From: Bizionia sp. M204
GTDB taxonomy: Bacteria > Bacteroidota > Bacteroidia > Flavobacteriales > Flavobacteriaceae
Direction of reading: 5' to 3'
Assembly (NCBI RefSeq): GCF_023205095.1
Contig: NZ_CP046242.1
Coordinates: forward strand, 2,531,001 to 2,595,000
DNA length: 64,000 nucleotides
In this document: positions 8,511-18,229 of the stretch, in pieces
How positions within the stretch are numbered: position 1 is the first letter of the stretch
Layout: each line of letters opens with the position of its first letter
Made by a program: the position numbers and the translations under genes
The notes under the pieces: generated by a model
What the model was told of the DNA's origin: nothing
Databases searched by the model: none
Seen by the model: the letters and a program-made list of their open reading frames with translations, nothing else

Positions 8511-10508
8511 TTATTTATAACTTCTTTCTTTCACTTCAATATTTTCGAAAACCAAATCTTCCTTGTGTAACAAAGCGTCTTTTGGTTCACCTTTATACTC
8601 CCAAGCTGAAACGTATTGGAATTCCTTTCTACGTTGTGCTTCACCTTCTTCGGTTTGATATTCTTCTCTAAAGTGTCCACCGGCAGATTCTTCACGTAAA
8701 AGCGCATCTTTAGCAAACAACTCACCTAGTTCTAGGAAATCGGCAACACGTAATGCTTTTGCAAGTTCTTCATTAAACTCTTCATTGGTTCCTGGTACGC
8801 GAACATCCTTCCAGAATTCTTTACGCAGCTCCGCAATCTCTACAATAGCAGATTTTAAATCTTCTGCATTACGAGCCATACCACATTTGTTCCACATAAT
8901 TTTCCCTAAACGTTTGTGGAAATGGTCAACAGAATGCGTTCCGTTGTTAATAATTAAGTGTTCAATATTATCACGAACACTTTTTTCAGCTTCATCAAAT
9001 GCTGCTGAATTTGTAGGAATTGGGCCTGTTCTAATATCATCCGCTAAATAATCGCCAATTGTATAAGGTAATACAAAATAACCATCTGCTAAACCTTGCA
9101 TTAAAGCCGAGGCACCAAGCCTGTTAGCACCGTGATCTGAAAAGTTAGCTTCTCCAATGGCATATAATCCTGGTACGGTAGTTTGCAAATTATAATCTAC
9201 CCAAATACCTCCCATGGTATAGTGAACGGCTGGATAAATCATCATTGGTGATTCGTATGGATTTTGATCAACAATTTTCTCATACATCTGGAACAAGTTA
9301 CCATACTTGTTTTTTACTACCTCTTGCCCTAATTTTTTAACAAGTGCCTCATCATTTTCATCTAATCCTTTTACGTGGGCTTGCTCTTTTCCGTAGCGCA
9401 TAAATGCAGATGCGAAATCTAAATAAACCGCTTCGCCCGTAGCATTTACACCATAACCAGCATCGCAACGCTCTTTAGCGGCACGCGATGCAACATCACG
9501 AGGCACTAAATTACCAAAGGCTGGATAACGACGTTCTAAATAATAATCACGATCGGCTTCTTCTAATTGTGTTGGTTTTAATTTTCCAGCACGAATAGCT
9601 TCAACGTCTTTTTTATGTTTAGGCACCCAAATACGTCCATCGTTTCGTAACGATTCGGACATTAGGGTTAATTTTGATTGATGATCTCCAGAAACAGGAA
9701 TACAAGTTGGGTGAATTTGTGTGTAACATGGATTCGCAAAATAAGCACCACGCTTATGCGCTTTCCATGCGGCCGTTACATTAGAACCCATGGCATTTGT
9801 TGATAAAAAGAAAACGTTTCCATAACCTCCAGTTCCTAAAACAACAGCGTGCGCTGAATGACGTTCTATTTCACCGGTTACTAAATTACGTGCAATAATA
9901 CCACGCGCTTTTCCGTCTACTACAACAACGTCTAACATTTCATGGCGACTGTACATTTTTACTTTACCACGACCAATTTGACGATTTAATGCCGAATAAG
10001 CTCCTAATAGTAATTGCTGACCTGTTTGACCAGCTGCATAAAATGTTCTGGAAACTAATACACCACCAAATGACCGGTTATCTAATAATCCTCCGTATTC
10101 ACGTGCAAAAGGAACACCTTGTGCCACACATTGGTCAATAATATTAGCAGATACTTCAGCTAAACGATATACGTTAGCTTCACGCGAACGGTAATCCCCA
10201 CCTTTAACCGTATCATAAAATAAACGGTAGGTTGAATCACCATCACCTTGATAATTTTTAGCGGCATTAATTCCGCCTTGTGCTGCTATAGAATGCGCAC
10301 GTCTGGCAGAATCTTGAAAGCAAAAAGCTTTTACGTTATAACCCAATTCCGCTAACGTTGCCGCTGCTGAACCTCCAGCTAATCCAGTACCTACAACAAT
10401 AACGTCTATTAAACGCTTGTTTGCTGGGTTAACCAGATTGATTGAGTTTTTATGATTAGTCCATTTATCTTTAAGTGGACCTTTTGGTATTTTAGAATCT
10501 AAAGCCAT
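8511..10508 (-). CDS. sdhA: Succinate dehydrogenase/fumarate reductase flavoprotein subunit
   Basis: The catalytic FAD subunit, 665 residues, typical of the Bacteroidota/epsilon type B enzymes. The N-terminal dinucleotide fold is [19 protein letters not shown], the covalent-FAD segment is [12 protein letters not shown], and the substrate region includes HPTCIP and the capping-domain arginine in [11 protein letters not shown]. It oxidises succinate to fumarate at the cytoplasmic face and hands electrons to SdhB. Gene order sdhC-sdhA-sdhB with gaps of 14 and 11 bases shows one operon. No lesion or missing residue was noticed. Confidence 0.97.
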   Translation of the reverse strand: MALDSKIPKGPLKDKWTNHKNSINLVNPANKRLIDVIVVGTGLAGGSAAATLAELGYNVKAFCFQDSARRAHSIAAQGGINAAKNYQGDGDSTYRLFYDTVKGGDYRSREANVYRLAEVSANIIDQCVAQGVPFAREYGGLLDNRSFGGVLVSRTFYAAGQTGQQLLLGAYSALNRQIGRGKVKMYSRHEMLDVVVVDGKARGIIARNLVTGEIERHSAHAVVLGTGGYGNVFFLSTNAMGSNVTAAWKAHKRGAYFANPCYTQIHPTCIPVSGDHQSKLTLMSESLRNDGRIWVPKHKKDVEAIRAGKLKPTQLEEADRDYYLERRYPAFGNLVPRDVASRAAKERCDAGYGVNATGEAVYLDFASAFMRYGKEQAHVKGLDENDEALVKKLGQEVVKNKYGNLFQMYEKIVDQNPYESPMMIYPAVHYTMGGIWVDYNLQTTVPGLYAIGEANFSDHGANRLGASALMQGLADGYFVLPYTIGDYLADDIRTGPIPTNSAAFDEAEKSVRDNIEHLIINNGTHSVDHFHKRLGKIMWNKCGMARNAEDLKSAIVEIAELRKEFWKDVRVPGTNEEFNEELAKALRVADFLELGELFAKDALLREESAGGHFREEYQTEEGEAQRRKEFQYVSAWEYKGEPKDALLHKEDLVFENIEVKERSYK

Positions 10509-10522
10509 ATTAGATATATTTT

Positions 10523-11200
10523 TTAGTGATTTAGGTGATGAAATAGCGCAATAAAAATAAATCCTAATGGAATACCTATTGCATATACTTTTGCAAAACC
10601 TTTTAATCCTCGTGTGTATTTGTTATTTGCTCCAATGGATTGGAAGGCGGACATAAAACCATGCAATAAATGCAATGCTAAAAACACAAACGCTAAACAG
10701 TAAGCTGCAACACGTAGTGGGTTTTCAAATTTATGAACCAGTTCTTCGTAGTATCTAAATCCTTCGCCATCGGCTAATAATCCAGACATATCTCCTTGGA
10801 TATACTTGGTGTTAATTTCTGGAAACCAAAAATCGATAAAGTGAAGCACAATAAAAGCCAAAATAGCTGCTCCACTCCAAATCATGTTTCTACTCATCCA
10901 TGATGAATTGGCGTTGCCATTATTTTTAGCATAACTAATTTTTCTAGCACTATTGTTTTTAATTTCTAGCACAAATCCCATTATAAAATGGAACATAACA
11001 CCGAAAATTAAAATAGGTTGAAAAAGATACTGCACTAACCAGAAGGTTCCCATGAAGTGAGACACATCATTAAACGTATCAGAACTAAATACTGATAAGA
11101 GGTTTATAGCAAAATGCTGTAGTAAAAAAATCATTAGGAAGAGTGCCGAAAGTGCCATGGCAAATTTTCTTCCAATCGAAGAATTCAAAATTCCGCTCAT
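10523..11200 (-). CDS. sdhC: Succinate dehydrogenase cytochrome b subunit (type B, di-heme)
   Basis: A 225-residue membrane protein with five hydrophobic helices (about 15-35, 55-78, 108-127, 160-182 and 203-222). Single large anchors of this kind bind two b hemes and react with menaquinone in type B complex II. Histidines suited as heme ligands lie in the helices ([39 protein letters not shown]). It is first in the sdhCAB operon and has the best promoter in the window just upstream. The quinone type is inferred from family. Confidence 0.95.
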   Translation of the reverse strand: MSGILNSSIGRKFAMALSALFLMIFLLQHFAINLLSVFSSDTFNDVSHFMGTFWLVQYLFQPILIFGVMFHFIMGFVLEIKNNSARKISYAKNNGNANSSWMSRNMIWSGAAILAFIVLHFIDFWFPEINTKYIQGDMSGLLADGEGFRYYEELVHKFENPLRVAAYCLAFVFLALHLLHGFMSAFQSIGANNKYTRGLKGFAKVYAIGIPLGFIFIALFHHLNH

Positions 11201-11224
11201 TGTTGAAGTTTAATATTTATCAAA

Positions 11225-11255
11225 CAAAGATACGTTTCAAATCAGTTTTAGACAA
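11225..11255 (-). promoter_or_regulatory. sdhCAB promoter (-33 TTG and -7 TATCTTTG)
   Basis: On the minus strand TTG (complement of 11253-11255) is followed after exactly 20 bases by TATCTTTG (complement of 11225-11232). Both element and spacing fit the Bacteroidota sigma factor consensus. The -7 box ends 25 bases before the sdhC start codon, which leaves a short leader. Confidence 0.8.
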
Positions 11256-11304
11256 AATACAGACATTTATATTATCTATTTAGAATGATTTTAAACAGAA
11301 AAGC

Positions 11305-11337
11305 AAACCCGTTCAACTAATACTATCAAACGGGTTT
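11305..11337 (-). terminator. Hairpin terminator after the 11359-12240 lipoprotein gene
   Basis: AAACCCGTT at 11305-11313 pairs perfectly with AACGGGTTT at 11329-11337 around a 15-base loop. It lies 22 bases after the lipoprotein stop. The trailing T tract is weak, so efficiency is uncertain. Confidence 0.55.
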
Positions 11338-11358
11338 AATATTTGTTAAAGCTTAATG

Positions 11359-12240
11359 TTAATCAATCATTGGAATCAAGCCACGTACACCCATATCCAC
11401 TAACTGCTCTCCCGCTTGCGGTTCATATTTGCCATCGGCTGTAATTTCGGTCCACTCGAAACTATTATTTACAGAAAATGATAAGGTAACAACGACATCT
11501 TCGGTTTCATTTCCAGTAATGTTTAGTCCATTTTCAAATTTGCCTGTTACCACACAAGAACCCTGCGGAATTGGTGAGGAATCAAATAACGGATTTGGAA
11601 CTGTTGTTGCTCCAGGTGGAGCCTGACCTTGAGATGTAAAACCTAAAGCTTCAAAAGCCCAAAAGCCTTGAAGTTTATTAGCATTAACCGGAAAAGTAAC
11701 ACCATTAAATGTTAAGTCTGGAATATATGTATTATACCCAACAAAACTTGCTAATGTTCCCGAATACTCATTTCCATCAGCCGCTAAAAAATTAATAGCG
11801 CCTTCTTGATATGCTAAAGATACGCGTACCCAACTATAACTACCTGCTGCAATTTCACTTAACGGAATGGTTACAAACGTTTCATTACTTCCGGCAAATT
11901 TAGCCTGACTGAAATCTATAGCTTTTTCACCTCCTAAATTCGTTGATGGCCCGTCGTAAACGATGGCTCCTTCTCCTAATAAGGTATTTGCTGTAGGTGC
12001 TAATTCAATATAATTTGAACTCATCCTTGCAAAATTTGGCGATTGTGCCGCATTTCCATTTGGAATAGTTGCTGGCTGACCCAAATTATTCAAGCGAATT
12101 TGATTTGGATCAAATTTGAATTTAATAACCAAATTGGCTTCTTCAGGTGCAGGATTTCTTATAGGCTCGTTTATAGATTCATTACTACAGGAAGTAATTC
12201 CTAGAAGAACGATGCACATAATTAGATTTAAAATTTTCAT
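11359..12240 (-). CDS. Lipoprotein of unknown function
   Basis: A 293-residue protein with a clear lipoprotein signal (lipobox LGITSC, cysteine near residue 18). The mature part is low in Lys and Cys and rich in Gly, Asn, Thr and aromatic residues in a beta-strand pattern, with segments such as VIKFKFDPNQIRLNN, FVTIPLSEIAAGSYSWVRVS and ENGLNITGNETEDVVVTLSF. This looks like an all-beta extracellular or periplasmic fold; the repeated strand-turn pattern could be a jelly roll. I do not recognise a named family. It lies 59 bases after the VPS10/BNR protein on the same strand and is followed by a hairpin, so the two are likely co-transcribed and may work together at the cell surface. Confidence 0.75.
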   Translation of the reverse strand: MKILNLIMCIVLLGITSCSNESINEPIRNPAPEEANLVIKFKFDPNQIRLNNLGQPATIPNGNAAQSPNFARMSSNYIELAPTANTLLGEGAIVYDGPSTNLGGEKAIDFSQAKFAGSNETFVTIPLSEIAAGSYSWVRVSLAYQEGAINFLAADGNEYSGTLASFVGYNTYIPDLTFNGVTFPVNANKLQGFWAFEALGFTSQGQAPPGATTVPNPLFDSSPIPQGSCVVTGKFENGLNITGNETEDVVVTLSFSVNNSFEWTEITADGKYEPQAGEQLVDMGVRGLIPMID

Positions 12241-12299
12241 AATTTAATATTTGGGGTTAATAACGTAAACTTAATAAAAAAAGTATGTTTACTGTATGC

Positions 12300-15143
12300 T
12301 TACTTAACTTCAAAATCCACAATTTCCCCTGATACTTGAACACTATAAAGACCTTTTGGCAGGTAGTATGTATCGTTTTGCGCTTTCGGAATAGTTAAAT
12401 CCGATTGTTGCTTCATCAGTGCTTTTCTGCCTTTTTCGGTTATCGACAAATCATAAGAAACATAATTGAAGCCTGCATCCAAATAAGCAGTAATACTATT
12501 TAGTAAATCGTTGTTTGCTGAACGAATTTCAATAGTGTGTTTTCCGGCATCCTTCACATAAACTTTAATACTAGTTTCTGGCACATAAGGCTCTAAGTAT
12601 TGACTCCAAGAACTTCCCCATCGTGAGGAATAACGCATCGATTCCATAGGAAATACCGTTACATTTTTAGCCAATAAAGCAGCATTCACTTTTTGAAGCG
12701 GCTCAATATTGGCGATATATAAACTACGGCCATGAGTTCCTAATATTAAATCGTTAGCGTCTGGGTGAATAACTAAATCATGTACAGCAACAGCTGGCAA
12801 ACCATTTGAAAAGGCTTCCCAATAATCACCTTGATTAAAGGACACATAAACGCCATTATCAGTCCCGACATATAAAATGTTTTCGTTTTTTGGATCTTCC
12901 TTAATCACATTTACAGGAGCCATAGGCATATTGGAAGCGATAGCTTTCCAAGTTTTTCCATAGTCATTTGACATATATATATAAGTGCTAAAGTCGTCCC
13001 AACGATAACCATTGAGTGCTACATAAACGCGTTCCTTTTTATGTTGAGATGCAATTACGCGTGACACCCATAAATCCTTTGGAAAACTATTAGAAATCAA
13101 TTCCCAAGAACCACCAGCATTTGTAGATACCTGAACTAAACCATCATCACTTCCTGTATATATTAATCCAAAATTAAATGGCGATTCACTAATACTGGAC
13201 AAGGTTCCATAGGCAACATTTCCTTTTTTACCGCCATTGGTTAAATCGGGGCTAATGGCTTGCCAAGTGTCACCTTGATTCATGGAACGCATGAGTTTAT
13301 TGCCGCCCAAATACAAGATATCTTGATTATGTGGCGACAACAAGATTGGCGTTTGCCAATTAAAACGATAGGGGGTTTCGCCTAATTCATGCTTTGGCTG
13401 AATGTATTTTCGTTCGTTGGTTTTTCTGTTTATTCTGTAATAATTACCAAATTGATACCCTGTAAAAACGATATTAGAATTTCTACTATCTATTTGAATT
13501 TGCATACCGTCGCCACCCATAAGTTCTTCCCATGGATATTGCCCACTTTGATGCCAACCTTTGCTTTCTCTAGCATTATGAGGACCAACCCAAACCCCAT
13601 TATCCTGCAAGCCACCATAAATATGGTAAGGTTTTTGGTTATCGACATTAATGGCATAAAATTGTCCAACGGCATTCACATTTAGTTTTTCCCAGTTTTC
13701 ACCATCGTCATAACTGATATTTAATCCTCCATCATTACCATCAATTAAATGACCTGATTTTTTAGGATTAATCCACAACGCTTGATGGTCAGCATGGACA
13801 TTTTCGCGACTGATAGATGTGAATGTTTTCCCACCATCTTTCGATTTTAAAATGGGAACCCCTAAAACATAAATCCCATTTGCATCCTGGGGATCCACAC
13901 GAATTTCACCAAAATAATAACCATAACTAAAGTACAAACCTTCTAAATAATCGTCATGTGTTTTTTTCCAAGATTTCCCCCCATCTGTACTTTTGTAAAC
14001 CTCAGCACCAATTACTGGCGTATCAAATAACATGGCATTGGCATCCTCTAAATAATGCGCTAAATCTATGGGTTTTACGGTCCCAGTCCGCACGAGTTGC
14101 TTCACATTATCTGCGCGATATTTTTCTTGAAAACCATTGGTTTTTAAATAATTATTCAGCTTTTTATCATCTATATCTAGTAGCTGATTTACGGTCATGG
14201 TTTTAAAGTCTTCCTTTGTTAAGCCACGTATTTCGCTTTTTCCTTTTGAATCCGATCTGTGAAATTGGCTATCGTGCAAGGCGTAAATTATGTTTTCATT
14301 AAAAACAGCTAGCCCTATTCTACCAACACCAATTCCCGTAGGAAAACCACCAGCTTCAGTCGATATTTTTTGCCATGTATTTCCTGCATCTTCACTTTTA
14401 TAAATTGCGGAATTAGCACCATTTCCTGAAAAATTCCATGCTTTTCGGTCTCGTGTCCAAGAAGAAGCATATAGGGTATTGAAATTATTTGGCTCCTGTT
14501 GCACATCAATTATACCACTAGAATCATCTACAAACAAGGTCTGTTTCCATGTTTTACCTCCATCCAAAGTTTTATAGATTCCGCGTTCGTTATTAGACGA
14601 ATATAAGTGACCTGTGGCGCCAACAATAACAGTATTTGGATTATCAGGATTTATTAAAATCCGACCAATATGATGCGAATCTGGCAATCCAACATGCTCC
14701 CATGTTTTGCCATTATCAATAGATTTCAAAACACCAATTCCTGCATAGCTAGAACGCGACGAATTATTTTCGCCTGTACCAACCCAAATAGTTCTAGTAG
14801 GCCAATGCACAGCAATATCACCTACATTTTGTGTATGGGCCGAATCTAAAATTGGCACAAAAGACGCACCGTTATTTACAGTATGCCAAACACCTCCGGA
14901 AGCATGGGCCACATAAAACTCGATGGGGTTTTCGGGATTCACATCTAAATCCGTTACACGACCACTCATTACCGTAGGTCCAATATTAGTAAATGGGATA
15001 TTTTTAACGCGCGATTGTTGCATTAAAACGTGTTTCAGTTCTAATGATTTTTCTATTAAAGTAAAAGGTGTTGCAGGTTGTTGGCTAAAGGCAGTTGCAA
15101 CCATTAAAACAAAGCCATAATTGATTAGCTGAAGGCATTTCAT
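12300..15143 (-). CDS. Secreted VPS10/BNR-repeat beta-propeller protein
   Basis: A large secreted protein made of many Asp-box (BNR) repeats, with SxDxGxTW-type motifs such as SIDNGKTWEHV, TLDGGKTWKQT, SEDAGNTWQKI, STDGGKSWKKT, SYDDGENWEKL and SNDYGKTWKAI. These build one or two beta-propellers like those of sortilin/VPS10 proteins and sialidases. No catalytic residues can be assigned, so glycosidase activity is not supported. A C-terminal all-beta region (about 850-945) follows the propeller. The open frame extends 14 codons further upstream, but the signal peptide MKCLQLINYGFVLMVATAFSQQ starts at ATG 15143, which I take as the start (947 residues). Between residues about 290 and 370 a helical insert interrupts the propeller. 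It precedes the unknown lipoprotein by 59 bases. Confidence 0.88.
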   Translation of the reverse strand: MKCLQLINYGFVLMVATAFSQQPATPFTLIEKSLELKHVLMQQSRVKNIPFTNIGPTVMSGRVTDLDVNPENPIEFYVAHASGGVWHTVNNGASFVPILDSAHTQNVGDIAVHWPTRTIWVGTGENNSSRSSYAGIGVLKSIDNGKTWEHVGLPDSHHIGRILINPDNPNTVIVGATGHLYSSNNERGIYKTLDGGKTWKQTLFVDDSSGIIDVQQEPNNFNTLYASSWTRDRKAWNFSGNGANSAIYKSEDAGNTWQKISTEAGGFPTGIGVGRIGLAVFNENIIYALHDSQFHRSDSKGKSEIRGLTKEDFKTMTVNQLLDIDDKKLNNYLKTNGFQEKYRADNVKQLVRTGTVKPIDLAHYLEDANAMLFDTPVIGAEVYKSTDGGKSWKKTHDDYLEGLYFSYGYYFGEIRVDPQDANGIYVLGVPILKSKDGGKTFTSISRENVHADHQALWINPKKSGHLIDGNDGGLNISYDDGENWEKLNVNAVGQFYAINVDNQKPYHIYGGLQDNGVWVGPHNARESKGWHQSGQYPWEELMGGDGMQIQIDSRNSNIVFTGYQFGNYYRINRKTNERKYIQPKHELGETPYRFNWQTPILLSPHNQDILYLGGNKLMRSMNQGDTWQAISPDLTNGGKKGNVAYGTLSSISESPFNFGLIYTGSDDGLVQVSTNAGGSWELISNSFPKDLWVSRVIASQHKKERVYVALNGYRWDDFSTYIYMSNDYGKTWKAIASNMPMAPVNVIKEDPKNENILYVGTDNGVYVSFNQGDYWEAFSNGLPAVAVHDLVIHPDANDLILGTHGRSLYIANIEPLQKVNAALLAKNVTVFPMESMRYSSRWGSSWSQYLEPYVPETSIKVYVKDAGKHTIEIRSANNDLLNSITAYLDAGFNYVSYDLSITEKGRKALMKQQSDLTIPKAQNDTYYLPKGLYSVQVSGEIVDFEVK

Positions 15144-15263
15144 AAAAAAGGAGTGCTTAATTGAATAAAATTGAAAATTAAACATAAAGCAACTAGCATC
15201 AAAATTTGGTGTTAAAATTAACCAAAAGTGATGTGATATTTTTCTTAACTATCTTGAAACATG

Positions 15264-15271
15264 TAACTTTG
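15264..15271 (+). promoter_or_regulatory. Putative -7 element for aminopeptidase P
   Basis: TAACTTTG fits TAnnTTTG and lies 101 bases before the ATG at 15373, giving a leader of about 95 bases. No TTG is seen at the -33 distance. Confidence 0.4.
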
Positions 15272-15372
15272 AATAAATCAAAATTAAGCACATGAAATGA
15301 GCGCTCTAAAAACATTATTACCAATGATAATTTTTTTATTGCGAACACATGTGACAATTAAAAAACAAACAC

Positions 15373-16665
15373 ATGAAATACCATCTTATAGACAATCAAC
15401 TCTTTATTAAAAACAGAAAAAACTTTATGGCGCAAATGAAGTCCAATAGTTTAGCTGTTTTTAATTCGAATGACGTATACCCTATTGGTGCAGATAGCAC
15501 CATTCCATTTCAACAAGACCGAAATATATTTTATTTAAGTGGTGTAGACCAAGAAGATAGCATCTTGGTCCTATTTCCAGACTGCCCAAACCCAAAGCAT
15601 CGAGAAATACTATTTGTTACAGAAACCAACGATCATATTGCGGTTTGGGAAGGTGAGAAACTAACCAAAGAAAAAGCGTTTGAAACGTCTGGTATAAAAA
15701 CCGTTTATTGGCTACAGGATTTTGATAAAATTTTTAAAGAAGTCATGGCACAATGCGAAACGGTTTACATAAACACCAATGAGCATTATCGTGCTAATAC
15801 CGAAACGGAAACACGTGAAGACCGTTTTAATAAAAAACTAAAAGAGCAGTACCCAGCTCACAATGTAGCCAAAAGTAATCCTATCTTACAGCGTTTACGT
15901 TCCGTAAAGGATAAGATTGAATTGGACATCATGCAACAAGCCTGTAATATTACAGAAAAAGGTTTCCGCCGTCTTTTAAATTTCGTGAAGCCTGGTGTTA
16001 TGGAATATGAAATTGAAGCGGAGTTAATGCACGAATTTTTAAGAAATCGTTCTAAAGGGTTTGCCTACACACCTATAGTAGCGTCTGGAAATAATGCCAA
16101 TGTGTTACATTATATTGAGAATAATCAAGAATGTAAGGCTGGCGACTTAATCCTATTAGATGTAGGTGCAGAATACGCTAATTACTCGAGTGATATGACG
16201 AGAACTATTCCTGTTTCAGGAAAGTTTAACGACCGACAAAAAGACGTTTATAACGCGGTAAATCATGTAAAAAAAGAAGCTGAAAAAATGCTAGTTCCCG
16301 GAACTATTTGGGCGGATTACCATGTAGAAGTTGGTAAATTAATGACGTCTGAACTTTTAAAATTAGGTTTATTAGACAAAGCGGATGTTCAAAATGAAAA
16401 CCCTGATTGGCCAGCTTACAAGAAGTATTTCATGCATGGAACGTCTCACCATATTGGTTTAGACACGCATGATTATGGTTTACTTCATGAACCTATGACA
16501 GCGAATATGGTCTTTACAGTAGAACCTGGGATTTATATTCCTAAAGAAGGTTTTGGTATCCGTTTGGAAGACGATTTAGTGATTCAAGAATCTGGAGCAC
16601 CGAAAAACTTAATGGGCAATATCCCTATTGAATTGGAAGAGATTGAAGATATTATGAATTCATAA
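15373..16665 (+). CDS. pepP: Xaa-Pro aminopeptidase (aminopeptidase P, M24B)
   Basis: A 430-residue two-domain enzyme that removes an N-terminal residue preceding proline. The N-terminal creatinase-like domain covers about 1-165. The pita-bread catalytic domain carries the five metal ligands: D in LLDVGAEYANYSSDMTRT (two Asp), H in HGTSHHIGLDTHDYG, E in FTVEPGIYIP and E in GIRLEDD. HGTSHHIGLDTHD is the signature of the prokaryotic aminopeptidase P group. No signal peptide, so cytosolic. The gene stands alone between a putative promoter and a strong bidirectional terminator. It would complete the breakdown of peptides released by enzymes such as the S46 peptidase; this link is inference. Confidence 0.95.
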   Translation: MKYHLIDNQLFIKNRKNFMAQMKSNSLAVFNSNDVYPIGADSTIPFQQDRNIFYLSGVDQEDSILVLFPDCPNPKHREILFVTETNDHIAVWEGEKLTKEKAFETSGIKTVYWLQDFDKIFKEVMAQCETVYINTNEHYRANTETETREDRFNKKLKEQYPAHNVAKSNPILQRLRSVKDKIELDIMQQACNITEKGFRRLLNFVKPGVMEYEIEAELMHEFLRNRSKGFAYTPIVASGNNANVLHYIENNQECKAGDLILLDVGAEYANYSSDMTRTIPVSGKFNDRQKDVYNAVNHVKKEAEKMLVPGTIWADYHVEVGKLMTSELLKLGLLDKADVQNENPDWPAYKKYFMHGTSHHIGLDTHDYGLLHEPMTANMVFTVEPGIYIPKEGFGIRLEDDLVIQESGAPKNLMGNIPIELEEIEDIMNS

Positions 16666-16688
16666 TTAGTTTCAAACGTTTATATACT

Positions 16689-16722
16689 AAAAGAAGGCGC
16701 TTTTATTAAAGCGCCTTCTTTG
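16689..16722 (+). terminator. Bidirectional terminator between pepP and the AhpD-like gene
   Basis: AAAGAAGGCGCTTT pairs with AAAGCGCCTTCTTT around a 4-base loop. It lies between two convergent genes and has A/T runs on both flanks, so it can serve both. Confidence 0.85.
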
Positions 16723-16783
16723 TATTTATAATCCAGTCTATTTCCATCTGGTGAAAACAACGCGTCCTTTAGCTCGACTTATT

Positions 16784-17341
16784 TTAAACCGTCATTGAAA
16801 ACTTGCCAGCTTCCACTTTTGGAAAATCGATAATTGTTTCAGCTATATGATTGACATAATTTGTTAATGTATTGGACACGACATTTAGTATAATTTCCAT
16901 AACATCTTCATCGTTAAATCCAGCGGCTTTAAAGGTTTCTAAATCTTGCGTACTAATCTTTCCTTTATCATCAGTTACTTTTTTAGCAAACTGCAAAGCT
17001 ACTTGTGTTTTAGAATCTGCCGACAATCCTTGACGGTTATTATCTATTTCTTCTCCACTTAAACCTTGCTTGGATCCAATAAAAGTATGTGCTGACAGAC
17101 AATAATCACAACTGTTAGTTTCTGCAATAGCAAGTGCTAATTGCTCTCTAAATTGAGGCTGGAAATTTCCTTTTTCAGTTAATTGTCCAAGTACTAAATA
17201 GGTTTCTAAAGTGGCTGGTGAATTCCCCATAACCTTTAGAAGATTTGGCACGATTCCCATTTTATTTTTTACGATATCAAAAAGCTCTTTTGATTTTCCA
17301 GTTGCTGTTTCTGGATTTAATGTTTCAATTCTTGTATTCAT
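16784..17341 (-). CDS. AhpD-like/carboxymuconolactone decarboxylase family protein
   Basis: A 185-residue all-helical protein of the CMD/AhpD superfamily. The redox motif is CDYC in ETNSCDYCLSAHTFIG, followed by the conserved histidine, the arrangement used by AhpD-type alkylhydroperoxidases. The Cys-Cys pair argues for peroxide or disulfide chemistry, not decarboxylation. It is the last gene of a three-gene unit, DoxX, thioredoxin and this protein, with gaps of about 25 bases, so the thioredoxin next door is the likely electron donor. The real substrate is unknown. Confidence 0.88.
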   Translation of the reverse strand: MNTRIETLNPETATGKSKELFDIVKNKMGIVPNLLKVMGNSPATLETYLVLGQLTEKGNFQPQFREQLALAIAETNSCDYCLSAHTFIGSKQGLSGEEIDNNRQGLSADSKTQVALQFAKKVTDDKGKISTQDLETFKAAGFNDEDVMEIILNVVSNTLTNYVNHIAETIIDFPKVEAGKFSMTV

Positions 17342-17366
17342 AATATTATATTTTAAAGTTTTTAAT

Positions 17367-17687
17367 TTATACGGTTGGCATTTGGTTGATTTTCTCCCTT
17401 AAGCCTGTTTCTGTAAGCAATCCCGAATGTCTATCTATAACTTTTCCTTCATTGAAAAACACTAATGTAGGTATACTTCTAACATTAAATTGGGCAGCTA
17501 ATTCACGATCCTGATCAACATTTACTTTCTTAATAACCACATTATCTTGCAACTCGGCGGCTAATTTGTTCACGATTGGCAATAATGTCTGGCAAGGCCC
17601 ACACCAATCCGCATAAAAATCTAATACCACATTTTTATTTGTTTCTATGGTCTTATTAAAGTCTGCTGTTTTTAATTGAATATCCAT
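17367..17687 (-). CDS. trxA: Thioredoxin
   Basis: A 106-residue thioredoxin with the active site WCGPC (residues about 28-32) in VVLDFYADWCGPC and the cis-proline in RSIPTLVFF. No signal peptide, so it is cytosolic. It sits 25 bases after doxX and 25 bases before the AhpD-like gene, which suggests a dedicated thioredoxin for this redox operon and not necessarily the main cellular one. The symbol trxA is by family only. Confidence 0.93.
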   Translation of the reverse strand: MDIQLKTADFNKTIETNKNVVLDFYADWCGPCQTLLPIVNKLAAELQDNVVIKKVNVDQDRELAAQFNVRSIPTLVFFNEGKVIDRHSGLLTETGLREKINQMPTV

Positions 17688-17712
17688 TATATATGTATTT
17701 AAGATTTGTAAA

Positions 17713-18096
17713 TTATTTCAACTCTTTACTTTGAATTGCTAAACCTGCTAATGAGAAAAGTAAAGCAACATGAATCATGATATTCATCCAGTTACCAGAA
17801 GGAATATGTACTAATACTAATGCCATAAACATGATGAATGCTAAAAAGGCATACGCTTCAAATAATTTTCTGTTAGCAAATAATAAGATTCCTGCCACTA
17901 ACTCTAAAGCCGCTAAAATAGCACCAAGAGCATAGGTTCCTGTATCGCCTAAAAAAGCCAAGCCGCTACTTTTTAAAAAGTCTGCCATGTTTTGAAGACC
18001 AACACCTCCTAAAAATCCTTCAATAAATTTTTCAACGCCTCCCCAAACAAATAATAATCCGAATCCGATGCGTATTAATAAGTTACCATTTTTCAT
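17713..18096 (-). CDS. DoxX family membrane protein
   Basis: A 127-residue protein with four membrane helices (about 5-22, 50-70, 76-94 and 100-120). The fold and the start (LLIRIGFGLLFVWGGVEKFIEG) match the DoxX family, whose members sit in the inner membrane and are tied to thiol or superoxide stress in several bacteria. It heads the operon with thioredoxin and the AhpD-like protein. A CATCTTTG sequence about 45 bases upstream is one base off the -7 consensus and may be its promoter. The AraC-type gene immediately upstream on the same strand is a candidate regulator. Confidence 0.88.
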   Translation of the reverse strand: MKNGNLLIRIGFGLLFVWGGVEKFIEGFLGGVGLQNMADFLKSSGLAFLGDTGTYALGAILAALELVAGILLFANRKLFEAYAFLAFIMFMALVLVHIPSGNWMNIMIHVALLFSLAGLAIQSKELK

Positions 18097-18229
18097 AATC
18101 CTAATATTTAATGTGTTAATGATTGTTTTTTGTTACACTGCAAAGATGCGCACAATCATTCCCTAGAAAAATGGACAAAAGTTCCTAATGCTTGTAGAAT
18201 AGCATTCAATAAGGCACTTAATAAGAATA

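Noticed and set aside
8785-9051. Long open frames antisense to sdhA, thiL, hflX and other genes
   Set aside because: They lie within well supported genes, show no family features and follow from the codon use of the real gene.
12300-15143. Label as sialidase/glycosyl hydrolase
   Set aside because: Asp boxes alone do not show activity and no catalytic Asp/Tyr-Glu/Arg triad could be placed.
15290-15384. Near repeat of the aminopeptidase P start region (ACATGAAAT at about 15291 and 15372)
   Set aside because: Only 9-12 bases match and the first copy gives ATG AAA TGA, so it is most likely chance in AT-rich DNA.
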